NCBI GenBank assembly: GCA_002633005.1
Contig: NMRA01000022.1
Location: 929,357 to 993,356 of the forward strand
Length of the DNA stretch: 64,000 nucleotides
From: Phoronis australis
Taxonomy: Eukaryota; Phoronida; Phoronidae
Reading direction: 5' to 3'
The notes under the pieces were generated by a model that was not told the origin of the DNA, did no database searches, and was given only the letters and a program-made list of their open reading frames with translations. Below are positions 1-10,329 of the stretch, piece after piece; position 1 is the stretch's first letter, and every line of letters starts with the position of its first letter. Made by a program: the position numbers and the translations under genes.

Positions 1-645
1 TCATAGTTTTTCCTCATCAGTCATATATGTGGAATGTATGTATGATCAACGCAGACGCGGATTTAAAATCATGACCAGGCCGGCTTTTGTTAAGGGGCAG
101 ACGTAGCGTACGATTTGTATTCCTCCACTGTATTGACAGCACAGATGTTGTGCAAATTTGTTTGCTCTGGATTCACGTTTCGGTTTTTTCAGGACTGTTT
201 TATATACGATGAGCTCATGTAATAGTGCTGTCATTTTCATGATTGTTTACAATGTATGAAAATACAAAAAGTAATTTTGAAAATAGTCCATTTGTTTTCT
301 AATACGTCGTGAAAGCTTGGAACATTTGCGTAACTGAAAATAGTTACAGATATTAAAATATTGGGAAGGTTGCTTTTTGTAATCTTCAATAGGCATGGTT
401 GCTGTTTGAAACGACTGTATTGAAGATCAAATGAATTATAGGTGTAAATATCGTGTAATTTAGTTGGTGACTGAGAATTTATGTCGTAACAAATCAATGA
501 CATGATCAATAATGGTGATCCTTGCTCAAAAGAGTGCTTGTGTATGTAGTTTATTCTGGTGTTTGTGTCTGGCAAAGTTTCCCACGCTGAGAGTACAGTT
601 CAAATCGACGTCACATGGCACTAAAATTGGCCTAGCTTATTACTA
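1..645. other. non-coding flank, nothing recognised
   Basis: I see no recognisable gene, RNA or transposon end here. The short open frames present have no family resemblance and no splice or start context. Confidence 0.5.
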
Positions 646-830
646 CCTGTTGGTTCTTTCACATTCTGAGGTCTCAGTGACCCCTGTTGGTTCTTTCACA
701 TTCTGAGGTCTCAGTGACCCCTGTTAGTTCTTTCACATTCTGAGGTCTCAGTGACCCCTGTTGGTTCTTTCACATTCTGAGGTCTCAGTGACCCCTGTTG
801 GTTCTTTCACATTCTGAGGTCTCAGTGACC
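646..830. repeat. 37-bp minisatellite, 5 copies
   Basis: Five consecutive near-identical 37-bp units begin at 646, 683, 720, 757 and 794. Each starts cctgttggttctttcacatt and ends in a ctcagtgacc block. Only one substitution (gttagt for gttggt, third unit) is obvious, so expansion is recent. The array breaks down at 831, where cctgacagg replaces cctgttgg. No protein is implied. Confidence 0.95.
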
Positions 831-2956
831 CCTGACAGGTTCTTCAGAGAAGAGTGGTCTCTATGGGGTAAAAAAGGAACCTATTTCAATAGCCGCGAAT
901 CTTAAAAAAAATCTCTCACATTAATTATTTTCTCAGATAATGACCCACACAAAATCCACACTGAAAAGAAATTAAATACAAGACTCATTATTTTGACTTA
1001 TAACTTATTACCAGATTAGATAAAAATACTTCGTGAAATTTATTGCAAAAATGAAACTAGTGGTCATTGTTCATATCTCTGATTTGAGTCTTCCCGTGAA
1101 GAGATTCCTTGTTTTAGGATGTAGTGATCCGTGAAATTTCCCCAAATTCATGGACGCGAACGAGTGTATTGGAACTGAAGCGGCCGGTGGTAAAGATTTT
1201 GATGGCCCCAACTGAATGGAGGATAGAGTTGATGGGGTCTGAATTACGCACTAAACACTGACATTATCTTCCTGAACCGAATCTCGAGACTATACTACCT
1301 TGCAGACTGAACATTCACCTTCCAGGGTGAGGGTACAGATATTTAAGCCGTTCATAAAGATTTCCCAAGCACACAATCAAATCACAGAGTGTCGCGGCAC
1401 TTGATTAAATATTTTCCTCGTTAATGAGAGAGAAAAAAAAAGACAATTTGAAATGTTAAAATACGCATACAAATCAGATTGTAGCTTAGTATGATAAAAA
1501 TCTGCTCAAATCACTTTAATTTTCCTTGAGATCTACACCAAACTAAAATTTCAGTAGAGTATCTGATAGAGACTAGCAGCGCCCAGCTACTCCTAGTGGC
1601 GGGGAAACGAAGCTTGTATTTATTTGCTTTTCCGAGAAATCAAGGGACGGTTCAGTTGGGAGGTGAATTGTTGTTTGGGTGTCAGGTTAAACCAAAGACG
1701 CTCTACGGTATATGGATAAACCATTTGGTAAATATATTACGTTCGTGTTAATTGTCGGTTCAGTTTCTCACTAAAGGCATGTACATGTAGCACTCACCGA
1801 GTCAACTGGTGTGAAATCATAACCACTGGGCCAAATTTTATTGTATGACCCAGGATCGATTTCGTTGAGTCAGGTCACAGTGAATTGTTCCCAACTGCTT
1901 CCATGTAGGCTTAGCAGGTATTGTACTGTGAATCGTAGAGATTGCAGGTCCCTTGGTCGATTGAAACTAATCAAAATGAAAAGTGCGTAGTGTTAATAAA
2001 CGCGTTTCCGGGTGCCTAAGTTTTATTTGAATTTGACCAGTAAGTTTAATAGGACGGTGAGTAGCCGACTACCTACCGGGCACTGATAAGAGACAGGTAG
2101 TAGGTGTCAGGGGACTAGGCGCTAGACCTGCATTAAGTTGATCCGAAGTAACAAATGGCTGAGACCAACGCCGGCACAAGATGATGATCACTATTTTCCA
2201 AATCTTTCATAGTATATCTTTTTTATTACGAACGTATTACAAACTGCATTACATCAGAACAACATTGATGTTTCTTAGTGGTAAACGGTGAGCAATTAAA
2301 TTAAACAAAATTAAAGTAAACACTAAAACTTTAAGTCTTATTGCTTTATCAAATTAGACATGAACTGACACTTGCTGTAGTTGTGACGATCCAAATAGAA
2401 CATCCTCGAATGTTAGAATGTTCCGGCCAGTCATACATAAATATAACCCCGCGTGCCGCTCGCATATATCAGTATCCCTTTGTCTATGAAAACGTCTACA
2501 TCGAAAAAGCAAACAAATTATGAATAGGCATAATTTGGCAAATTTCTCCTCACCTATTTTATATAAGTGACTTGCGATGCACTTGCTCTCGTTCGGTAAC
2601 TCAAAATTGCTATTCCAAGTGACAAAACCTTCTTCTATGAGAAATTCGCTACCCAAGGTCATGTTTTTCAAGCAATGCATTCCACGGGCCAGTTGTATAA
2701 TACTGAACACTCGACTATCGTATAGAAGAGTTGACATTGACAGTTCTCTGCAAGTCTGTGATGACTCCCCAGGTCAAATCAAAATGGTCGGGACTAGGCG
2801 AGAAAGCATGCTAATGACTTAGAAAGTTAGTGCGCCACCAAGAAGAAATCAACACGGCAAGAAGTTATTTATATCCTGTAAGTTTCATGGACCAGCGAGA
2901 CGAGAAAACAGTTGAAAATGTGGATTCTAAATCTGTAGCCACAAGGATGTATAACT
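831..2956. other. non-coding stretch, no feature recognised
   Basis: This is AT-rich sequence with no supported gene. A 127-residue minus-strand open frame at 2354-2737 has no recognisable domain and no splice or start support, so I leave it out. Confidence 0.4.
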
Positions 2957-3173
2957 CCTGCGCGCACCTAGCCTAAAGAATGTGGGCCTTTTACTAAAAA
3001 AAAACAAAAACAAAAAGCTATGAATGGTGAATATGCTGAATTTTGGTAGTTCCTGCCTTTACAATAGACTTTTGTCTCGTTTCTCGGACTTTTTGTTTCT
3101 CTGAGGCGGACATTTTTACCAACTTCGCCAAAAAGTTCGAGCCCCCCGAACCCCCCCACTGGGTGCGCGCATG
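2957..3173. mobile_element. MITE, family with tgcgcgcacc ends (copy 1)
   Basis: The left end (ctgcgcgcacctagcc, 2958) is the inverted complement of the right end (ctgggtgcgcgcatg, 3159-3173), giving terminal inverted repeats on a segment of about 217 bp. Internal blocks, including a gtccg/cggac-type motif and a C-rich tract next to ttcgagcccccc, also occur in the copy at 49694-49943. There is no coding capacity, so this is a non-autonomous DNA element. The superfamily is not determined. Confidence 0.65.
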
Positions 3174-3233
3174 TAAATGAATCCGTCAACACTACGCTGT
3201 CGTGTCTTACCAGTCATAATTCGCAGACGAAGT

Positions 3234-3575
3234 TTAGACCGTCAGGTCGTGGTCACTCAACAACGGAAGGATANTGCCGAACGCAAACACACTAGGCACA
3301 TTATCTGACTTCAGCCTCGGTTGCTTTTTCTGCCCTGGCATGAGCTGTTTGGCAAGCCGGAATTCGTCAGTGAAATCACTGTCCACGAAATGTCGGTCAC
3401 AGATACGGAGATGTTTCACGGGCTCGTACTTGGTATGAACTCCGTACTTGTCCTTTTTCACTGCCGCGAGCCACTTCCGAAGCATTTTGGGCTCTCGAGG
3501 AAATCGAAAAAACGATGTACCCGCTTTCCTCGCCGCTTCATAGTTCGAACAGGCAGGAACGACTCACCACACCAT
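3234..3575 (-). pseudogene. THAP zinc-finger domain relic with in-frame stop
   Basis: Read on the minus strand, this segment gives a THAP (C2CH zinc-dependent DNA-binding) domain. An ATG in strong context (ccgccATGG) lies at 3573-3575. The order is PACSNYE with the second zinc Cys, then SFFRFPRE, RKWLAAVKK, the ICDRHF motif holding the last Cys and His ligands, and the closing VPSVFAF. The codon where the first zinc-ligand Cys belongs (C-x4-C spacing) is TGA (3564-3566), which breaks the frame after three residues. Nothing beyond the domain is recognisable before a stop at 3234. THAP domains occur in host transcription factors and in P-element-like transposases; this copy looks like a decayed one or an isolated first exon. 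An ambiguous N at 3274 lies in the tail. An internal ATG at 3485 would miss the first half of the finger. Confidence 0.75.
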
Positions 3576-3984
3576 GGCGGAATTCACTCTGCATACGAAC
3601 CACTGACGTCGCTGCGGACTTTCTCACCTTCCTCACAGGCTAACGCGACACCTCTCGGCAAGGTAAGGTCGACCGTGTACGAGCCGATGTGGCCCCAGAC
3701 CGATTAAGACGGTAAAAAAGACTAATTAAATCGGGTGGCATTAGCCTTTAAGACCATTAAAACAAATTGAACGTCGTATTCAACAATAATTGTCTCAAGG
3801 TTTGTCATTTATTAGGCATGTCTTTACACTCGTATTAGTTCTGATTTGTAAATTTTGGGAGTGATTACTTTAGGAACGATTCTTTAAGACGCAAAAAACG
3901 TGTGTAACATTTTGGGTCACTATGTAGTATGACATTCCTGGTTTCGTGCACACCATACGAACTGTTAAGCCGCTTTTGATGAAA

Positions 3985-3994
3985 TTTGTTGTAG
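3985..3994 (+). promoter_or_regulatory. probable 3' splice site just before the TPR-TIR copy 1 start
   Basis: A pyrimidine-rich tract ending in tttgttgtag lies six bases before the ATGATG pair at 4000. The paralogue has ttgttttag at the matching place (12538-12539). Conservation of this position suggests a 5' UTR intron followed by one coding exon, so the in-frame ATG at 3946 upstream would be intronic. Confidence 0.6.
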
Positions 3995-3999
3995 AAAAA

Positions 4000-6600
4000 A
4001 TGATGGAGGAAGAAGACGCTATTCTGAAAAAAATCGAAAACGTTCCCAATTTGTGTCCTGTAAAACTGTCCTCTACGTACCCCGGCAAGGCCCGTGGTGT
4101 TCTTAAAAAGCTTGAACAAGAGTTGTCTGAAGATCCTAAGTCAAGTCCCGAACGGATACTAAAGATGAATCTAAGAACATATTTACACATGGAGATAAAT
4201 AGCTTCAAAGACATTCAAAGTGCTCGCAAACTGAACGAAGAAGTTCGAAAAGAGGAACCCAAAAATCTTGGTGCTATCTGCCTTCACATCAAACTTCTAC
4301 TCTTTAACGACATAGCTCAAGCTAAGAAACAAGCGGACTACATCGATCAGTTGCGCGAAACCGAGGGCTACGGGCAACTGTTCATTGAGGCACGTGCCGA
4401 ACTGGCTTACTGTTATTCACGTTTTGGTCCTGCATTCCACAACCAGTCTTTGAGTCTTTATGAAAGGATTCTAAAACAGGTACCCGACAATTATTTGTGG
4501 AGGTTCGGTTACGGCTTGGTGTTACAAAGGTGTTTAAATACAGAGAATTACGCAGAGTTGAAGACGTTTGATGGTAGTGCCTGTTTCCTCAAAGCTGTTG
4601 ACGCTCTCTACCCAGTTACAAAGTGTTCAGATTCCTCGCTAGCGGCGCAAGCCTGGGTAAAAATAGGATCCTGTGTCATGCTTTACAATAACATGCCTAC
4701 CCAGTGCAAACCGGATTGGGAAAGACCAATAAAATACCTCAGTGAAAGGAATATCACCGATGCGAGGATGTGTTTTGAAAAAGCTTTAGAAATGGACCCG
4801 GACAATGTTGTTGTTTTACAGGAGTGTGGGAGGTTTTATCGCAGGCGTGAAGCTACCCAAAACCTGGAACTAGCACAACGGTATTTGGAAATGGCGTATG
4901 CAAAGCAGCCGACTGTGTTCAACTGCCAACATCTAGCCTTGCTCCTTGAAAATAAATGGGTAGGCGAAATGCAGCGCATGCATAGATCGGAATCGTCTTT
5001 GTATTCACCTGAAAAGAACTCAAGTGATAGACGGCCGCAATTTTTTGTTCCTTGTCTTTACCCTGCACGTCGTATACAAATCCCTGCAACAAAAAGTTCT
5101 GTTCGGCCGTTTTATGTTGCCGATGTCTACCCCGTTCCTAGCTTACAAGCTCCTGTCAATTACGAAACGTCGAATGAATATGAACTTTTTCATTTGTGCG
5201 GTGATCGTCCGTTTTTTGAAGCTCCTGCCAGCAAAAACGTAACACCAGTGGGCAGTGTGGGACAACAGACCACACATCAAAATAAGGGTTTGGTTCAGTC
5301 TTACTCACCATCTCATTCCAGTCGATCGAATGCAGAATTGTTTCGAACTTACTACTTTAGGTCACATGCAAGATTACTCAAAGCTGAGGACGCGAATGAC
5401 CCTGTGCTGATGAAGGTGCTAAAGTATTTACAAGAGGCATGCGACCTGACCAATGCGACTGTAATCTCTGTCTGAAGCATAATGGGCCAAGTCTACCGCC
5501 GTCTTGGGAAGAATAGAGAAGCTATTGATTGTTTCGCGGAGATCTCACGTTGCAGTAGTGCCGGACTCTTGTCCAAAATCTCGGCTTTTGAACAGCGAGG
5601 CTATTGTTTTGTTGAACTCGCAAACATGAGTAGGAATGCAAAAGAAAAGCGTGATAACATCGACAGCGCCTTATCAATGTTATTTCTTGCTATAGAGAAT
5701 GCTGTCCTGTTAGACGGTGCTCTACCGTTTACGTACGGCTGTCCTTCAGAAGAAACACTGCAGGAACTTCTAGAAGAGCAATCACTACAGCGTCCTCGCG
5801 AAAATCATCCTCGTAAGCAACTTAGTAGGTTTCACGAGTTGATAGGAAACCACAAAATTGCCTTGAATTATTTGGAAGACGTTCTCCAACTTGATCCAAA
5901 TGATTTCGGGGCCCATATGCAAAAGGTTCAACTTCTAATGAAATGCGACCAACACGAGAATGCCCTCTGTTTTATGATGATGCTTTTGAAAACTAAGTTT
6001 AAAGATAAAGTTCTCGACAAGAAGGAGCTGATGCTGTTAGCTGCTGTAACGGCCGCAAAAAAACAACTGGACAACGGAGAATTCGAAATAGCCAAGGAAT
6101 ACTTTAAGCGAGCTTACCAGATAAAGTTTGGAATCGTTGATGAAACCAAGCATGATGACAACAACTGTGCACAACTACACGTATTCATTACTGGCAACCC
6201 AACTGAAAGTTGTCTCTACTTTTCATCTGTGATAAAGAAGTACTTCGACCTGGATTGCTTTTCGTTTGACAATGTTCCTCCTGGGGAGTATGTACCTGAA
6301 CATATTTCATCTGCAATAGAGAAGTCCACAAATTTCCTGATAATTATTTCTCAACACTCAACTGACCAAAGAGAATACCATTTCACGCAGGAGGTTCTTA
6401 TGTCTGTGAAGAATAGAAAGTGTGAAACGTATAGCGTAACAGTTTCCACCGGGGACTGTGAAAATATGGATCCATGTTTGAAGCATTGTAGTCCTAATAT
6501 AATTGCTTCGTACAGTGCTTGGAAGAAAACTGGAGAAAGTCCAAAGTTGGTGATTGACCTGTTCAAAGCCATTATCAACTTTAAGGAGAAGGATCTATAG
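4000..6600 (+). CDS. TPR-TIR protein, copy 1, interrupted by an in-frame TGA
   Basis: This is a single long coding exon, 866 codons from the chosen ATG at 4000 to TAG at 6598. N-terminal tetratricopeptide-type helices (codons about 65-320) include an FEKALEMDP repeat followed by a GRFYRRRE motif, a style seen in IFIT proteins. A variable linker follows (about 320-460), then a second TPR block (about 460-720) and a C-terminal TIR-like domain (about 724-865). The TIR part shows an LHVFITG first strand and a DNVPPG BB-loop-like motif at codons 757-762, before AIEKSTNFLIIIS. Codon 492 is TGA (5473-5475). The frame then continues unbroken, with an ATG at 5482. The paralogue at 12544-15327 aligns through the break, so this is one gene with a nonsense codon, a split pair of genes, or a sequence error. 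The likely role is a cytosolic scaffold or NAD-linked TIR enzyme in innate immunity; this is inference from domains. No AATAAA is seen until 7960. Confidence 0.85.
5473..5475 (+). other. in-frame TGA within TPR-TIR copy 1
   Basis: Copy 1 reads gtc tga agc ata atg ggc caa where copy 2 reads gtc atg agc ata agt ggt caa. The shift from atgag to tgaag can be explained by a one-base loss and a one-base gain within four bases, so the downstream frame is kept. The next ATG is at 5482. Confidence 0.9.
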
Positions 6601-7192
6601 AATGGGTCTTTGTGACAAGCACTTTCAGAGTTTCCAACAGAAGGTGCAACTCAGGATTTTTTTCATAGCATGTTGGTAGTGCTGTTCTCTGCATTTGTCA
6701 GCAAATATGGAAGTTTTTGTAAAGTCTCTGCTGATATCGTAGCCGCTTTAATATTAGGTGAAATATTTTCATAAACTCGTCCACCCATAGTAAGCAAAGC
6801 GATAACTGCTCTACGTTGCTAATATTAGTATATTCGTCACATATTAGAAAGAAAAAAATCATCGATATCTGTTACCAAATTATGAATAACCCGGTTTCCC
6901 ATCAACCCTAACATTTCATTCGGCGTACGTATAATGGATGAGATATTTCATTGTCACTGCATGAATTCCGTTTCATCCATTTTCCAACAAGGACGTCGTC
7001 GTTTGCGAGGAGGCGTAGCAGTGGATGGAATATGATTCCGCGTCAGTGTGGACCCTGAGTGCTATGCCTGAGGAACTAACGTTTCCATATTTCTTTGGAG
7101 ATTTAAGGATTTGTTTATGTAAGGAACGCAGTACAATTGAATGATGCAATCAATTTTCGTCGATTTGTAGATATTTGCTAACAACAAATCAT
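6601..7192. other. 3' flank of TPR-TIR copy 1
   Basis: The AT-rich sequence probably includes the 3' UTR. I find no AATAAA here; the first one downstream is at 7960-7965. No other feature was recognised. Confidence 0.4.
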
Positions 7193-7329
7193 GGGCGTAT
7201 CCAGGATTTTGAGTTAGGGGGTCAGGGCAGAGCATTAAGGATTTTGCCCGTCAGACATTCGCACCCCCGAACTGCCAAATGGAATCTGAAAGAATTTTAG
7301 TGGGGTATGGCCCCCTTAAATCCGCCACA
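7193..7329 (+). mobile_element. short dispersed repeat family A, copy 1
   Basis: The element runs from gtatccaggattttgagtta to cttaaatccgccac and includes cattcgcacccccgaactgcc. The same order of blocks recurs at 34721-34880 and, inverted, at 9124-9215 and 63849-64000. It is about 140-160 bp, non-coding, with G/C-run segments. The class (SINE or MITE) is not certain. Confidence 0.8.
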
Positions 7330-9123
7330 GCAAAGAGGGGGGGTGGGTGGGTGGGTTTACCACCTATCCAACGTAGAGCACCATGTGTGTAACTCATTAG
7401 GCGTAGACAAGAAAATGCAAAACCTTCGTTGCCTATGGCCCAGCGAGGTTTCCTTGTTAGTGATCATGACAGGGTAGCGCGCTGAACGTTCTGGGTTTGT
7501 TGACTCGGGTTACAAATGTAACGCCAGGGAACGCCGTTTATGAGTTGTGAGGTGTACATGTTACAATTTTGCATGAACGACTGGCCTGGTTCATTTTAGT
7601 GAAGCTGACTTTTACCTAAATTCCATATTTGGCTCGACCAATGTCGCAAATTTAATTTTGCATTTTTAATGGTTTTCGTCTTAATCTTTAGACTCCTAAA
7701 AAGCGTATTTTGGAACATTCTCAGCGCAGATTTGGCATGTAGAAACGGGTCTCGGATTCTGTCGGATCTAGTTAATATCAAGTAAGAGTCATAACTTTTT
7801 AACTTTATGAACTTAAAGCTTCAACTTTGACTTCCAAAATTATCTTTTTTAAACCTTCGGCTTTGGAAACTTTAGATCTTAGAATTGACCCAAACAGAAG
7901 CAATTGAGGGGATGACATATGCTGTAAGTTTGTAGTATTATATTTTATATTTAGTGTTAAATAAACCGTTTTGTGTCTGATACTCTATCTCTATTTTTTA
8001 TCTCTTTTGAGATGTCACCACGATTCCGCCCGTTTACGACATACGAACTAACTAAAAATACACAACGCTGCGAACTTTAAACTTTGACGAAGCAGTCTAA
8101 AAACTAAATTAGTAGATCCGTGCTGGGAGCTCCACCGATTACAGTTACACATGGGCACACAGCTGCCTGCCTGTAAGAAATAATGCCTCGGCTTGTTTTT
8201 GCAGTGTCACATGATGATTACGGAAAACCTTCAAATTTTGTTTTTGAAACACAAAAATTGGCCCACGAATAATAAAGTTAGTTTGATGTGACTAATATAG
8301 TACATGTATTTTGCTCCGTGGATTCCTGCAGTCAGACATTGTTTCAAAACAGGTGGCCTAACTGACAGGCCCCGGCCTAAGGGCTACCACTCTACTAGCG
8401 ACTGTTACTCATGGGTTCAGTTCTTCAATTTCACGCCAGGTGACACTAATTTTGACCTAGTTTTTATGACGCCTTTTCTTGGAAGAGGTGTTTGTTAAGT
8501 GATATATTTATTGAAGAATACGCAGAACATAAAAAGAAATAGAGATGTTTATGTGATAGCTCTGTCGGGAGATGCAATTTGCGTGTCTAGTAAAACCACT
8601 TTCCAAGTAAGTTACCTAAAAGAAGTCGCTATCAAATATAAGACCGATAAGGCTACCGAGGATGGCTGTCACATCTAATTAGACCCCAGATCTGTTTTCC
8701 TTCGGCTGTTAGCGGGGCTGGCTTAGTTTTTCAATGTCGCATAGCCCGGCCATAGGCTAGCCAGGTCACGTAGAGCGAGCTTAGTCGCCCTTGATAAAGA
8801 CAAGAAGTTGAAACTGGGAATCAGGCAGTACTGGTTCCTAAGGCGAAAGGTACATAGATTAAGGATATATGGCCAAGATCTGGTGTGAACTATCGTCTAA
8901 TTGCCCCGCTGGGCGTTAGGGGTTGCACCGCCTTAGCAGTTGCTCCACAGACCCGACTTAATCACCACCGCTCTAAAACAGTCCTATGACATCGACGGGC
9001 CGGCTGATGACAGTGGCTGTGACGGTTGGGCCCAAGACCTATCAAAGGCCCATCTGACGAGGCATGAAATATGAGCCGCAACGGGATAAATGGGCGGGCG
9101 CCGAATTAACATGGGCGGGGAGG
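7330..9123. other. intergenic, nothing recognised
   Basis: There is a G-rich run near 7336-7360 and an AATAAA at 7960-7965 that could end the upstream gene, although it is 1.36 kb from the stop. I find no supported coding region. Confidence 0.4.
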
Positions 9124-9215
9124 CAGTGGCGGATTTTAAGTTAAGGGGAGGGGCCAAGACGGCCATGGCACCCCTAAAATTCTCCTATTTGGCAATTCGG
9201 GGTGCTAATTGCTGA
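9124..9215 (-). mobile_element. dispersed repeat family A, truncated copy
   Basis: In inverted orientation it begins cagtggcggattttaag and contains cccctaaaattctcctattt and ggcaattcggggtgctaatt. The far end is missing, and the sequence abuts a MITE starting at 9223. Confidence 0.7.
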
Positions 9216-9222
9216 CTAGCAT

Positions 9223-9380
9223 ATGCACGCACCCGGCGGGGGGGACTCGACTAAAGAGGGATGAATGCACGATGCATAGGCCTTGAACAAATCTCGGTCA
9301 CCGTTTTTTTAGTAAAAAGGTCAACAAACACAAAAATTTGAGACCCTGCATACCTACATTTTAGGCTGGGCGCGCGCATG
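9223..9380. mobile_element. MITE, gcgcgcaccc-end family (copy 2)
   Basis: The ends atgcacgcacccggcggg (9223) and ggctgggcgcgcgcatg (to 9380) are imperfect inverted complements. They match the termini of the elements at 2957-3173 and 49694-49943. It is shorter (158 bp) and internally diverged, but keeps a ggtcaacaa block shared with the 49.7-kb copy. Confidence 0.6.
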
Positions 9381-9418
9381 TGGCGAAATCCTGGTTATTC
9401 ATGTGCCTTGGATCTGCC

Positions 9419-9475
9419 CCATGGGGGGCTATAGTCCGCCCTGACTTACGTCAGTGCTGCACCACCCATGTAAAA
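9419..9475 (-). repeat. dispersed repeat family B fragment
   Basis: It contains ccatggggggctatagtccg and cagtgctgcaccacccatg, the same blocks as the copies at 9905-10061 and 61713-61782. Confidence 0.5.
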
Positions 9476-9904
9476 GCCCTTGACTTGCATGTCACCACTT
9501 GTGCTCGCCATCAATCATGAACCGCACAGATTATCTTTGATCAATGCAAACCCTGTTTCGATGATTTCCGGCAACCAAACCTCGTTCTGTGGCCTGCATG
9601 CTAATATATCATTGGCGTCAATCTTCTAAATTAAAGGCAGCAGGAATCAACTAAAAAAATCATACTCCCTACGTCACAGATTGGACATTGTGGTCCTTGG
9701 TGGGTAGTCTTTTTCACAATTGCGGTGCAATTCGCTAAAAGTGTAGGTCACGCTTTCCCGTTTAGAAGAAATTTTTCTACAACTTTTGAAGATTCGCGAG
9801 TGTTACAGAGCTTTATTTCGTTTCTGAGAACTGGATGGGAAATGGTTTTTATGGTTTGATATCCATTTAAGTAAAGAAGTAAAAATACACATTAGAAAAC
9901 GTTG

Positions 9905-10061
9905 GCACACATGGGCGGCGCAGCACTGAAAAATGTGGGCTATAGCCCCCCCCCCCAGCGCCCCTCAGTGTGGTGCACCCCACATAGACCATGGGCGGGT
10001 CAGGACTGAAATAAGTGGGGGAGGGAGCTATAGCCCTCAGCCCCCTATGGTGCACTGTCCA
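9905..10061. repeat. dispersed repeat family B, two copies in tandem
   Basis: Two consecutive versions of a roughly 70-bp element are present. Each has catgggcgg, then a cag(c/g)actgaaa block, then ctatagccc, a C-rich run, and a tatggtgcac-type end. They span about 9909-9979 and 9989-10061. A third, inverted copy lies at 61713-61782. Confidence 0.65.
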
Positions 10062-10245
10062 TTGTACAGAATACAAAAATTCACCAAGACTGGTTGAATT
10101 TACTGCTCCTAATCTCATTAAAGTTGGTGCCTACTGTGTTGGATGGGCAAATTACGTTTTAAGCTGCATGCAACTTTTTATGTGAAGGTTACAAATGACC
10201 ATTGGTTGGTTTTGAGTCTATACTGAGTGAAAGATTGCTGGTTGT

Positions 10246-10320
10246 TACATAATAATAATATTAGTAATAGTAATAGTAATGATAATGATAATGATAATGA
10301 TAATATAAGAATAATAATAA
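10246..10320. repeat. trinucleotide and hexanucleotide microsatellite
   Basis: This is a compound array of (taa), (tagtaa) and (tgataa)-type units. Confidence 0.9.
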
Positions 10321-10329
10321 AGTTATTAG

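Noticed and set aside
2354-2737. 127-residue minus-strand open frame
   Set aside because: It has no recognisable domain, no splice context, and composition like the flanking non-coding DNA.
5473-5475. TGA read as selenocysteine in TPR-TIR copy 1
   Set aside because: The paralogue has Met, not Cys, at this site, and no SECIS-like element was noticed. There is no reason to expect a selenoprotein.
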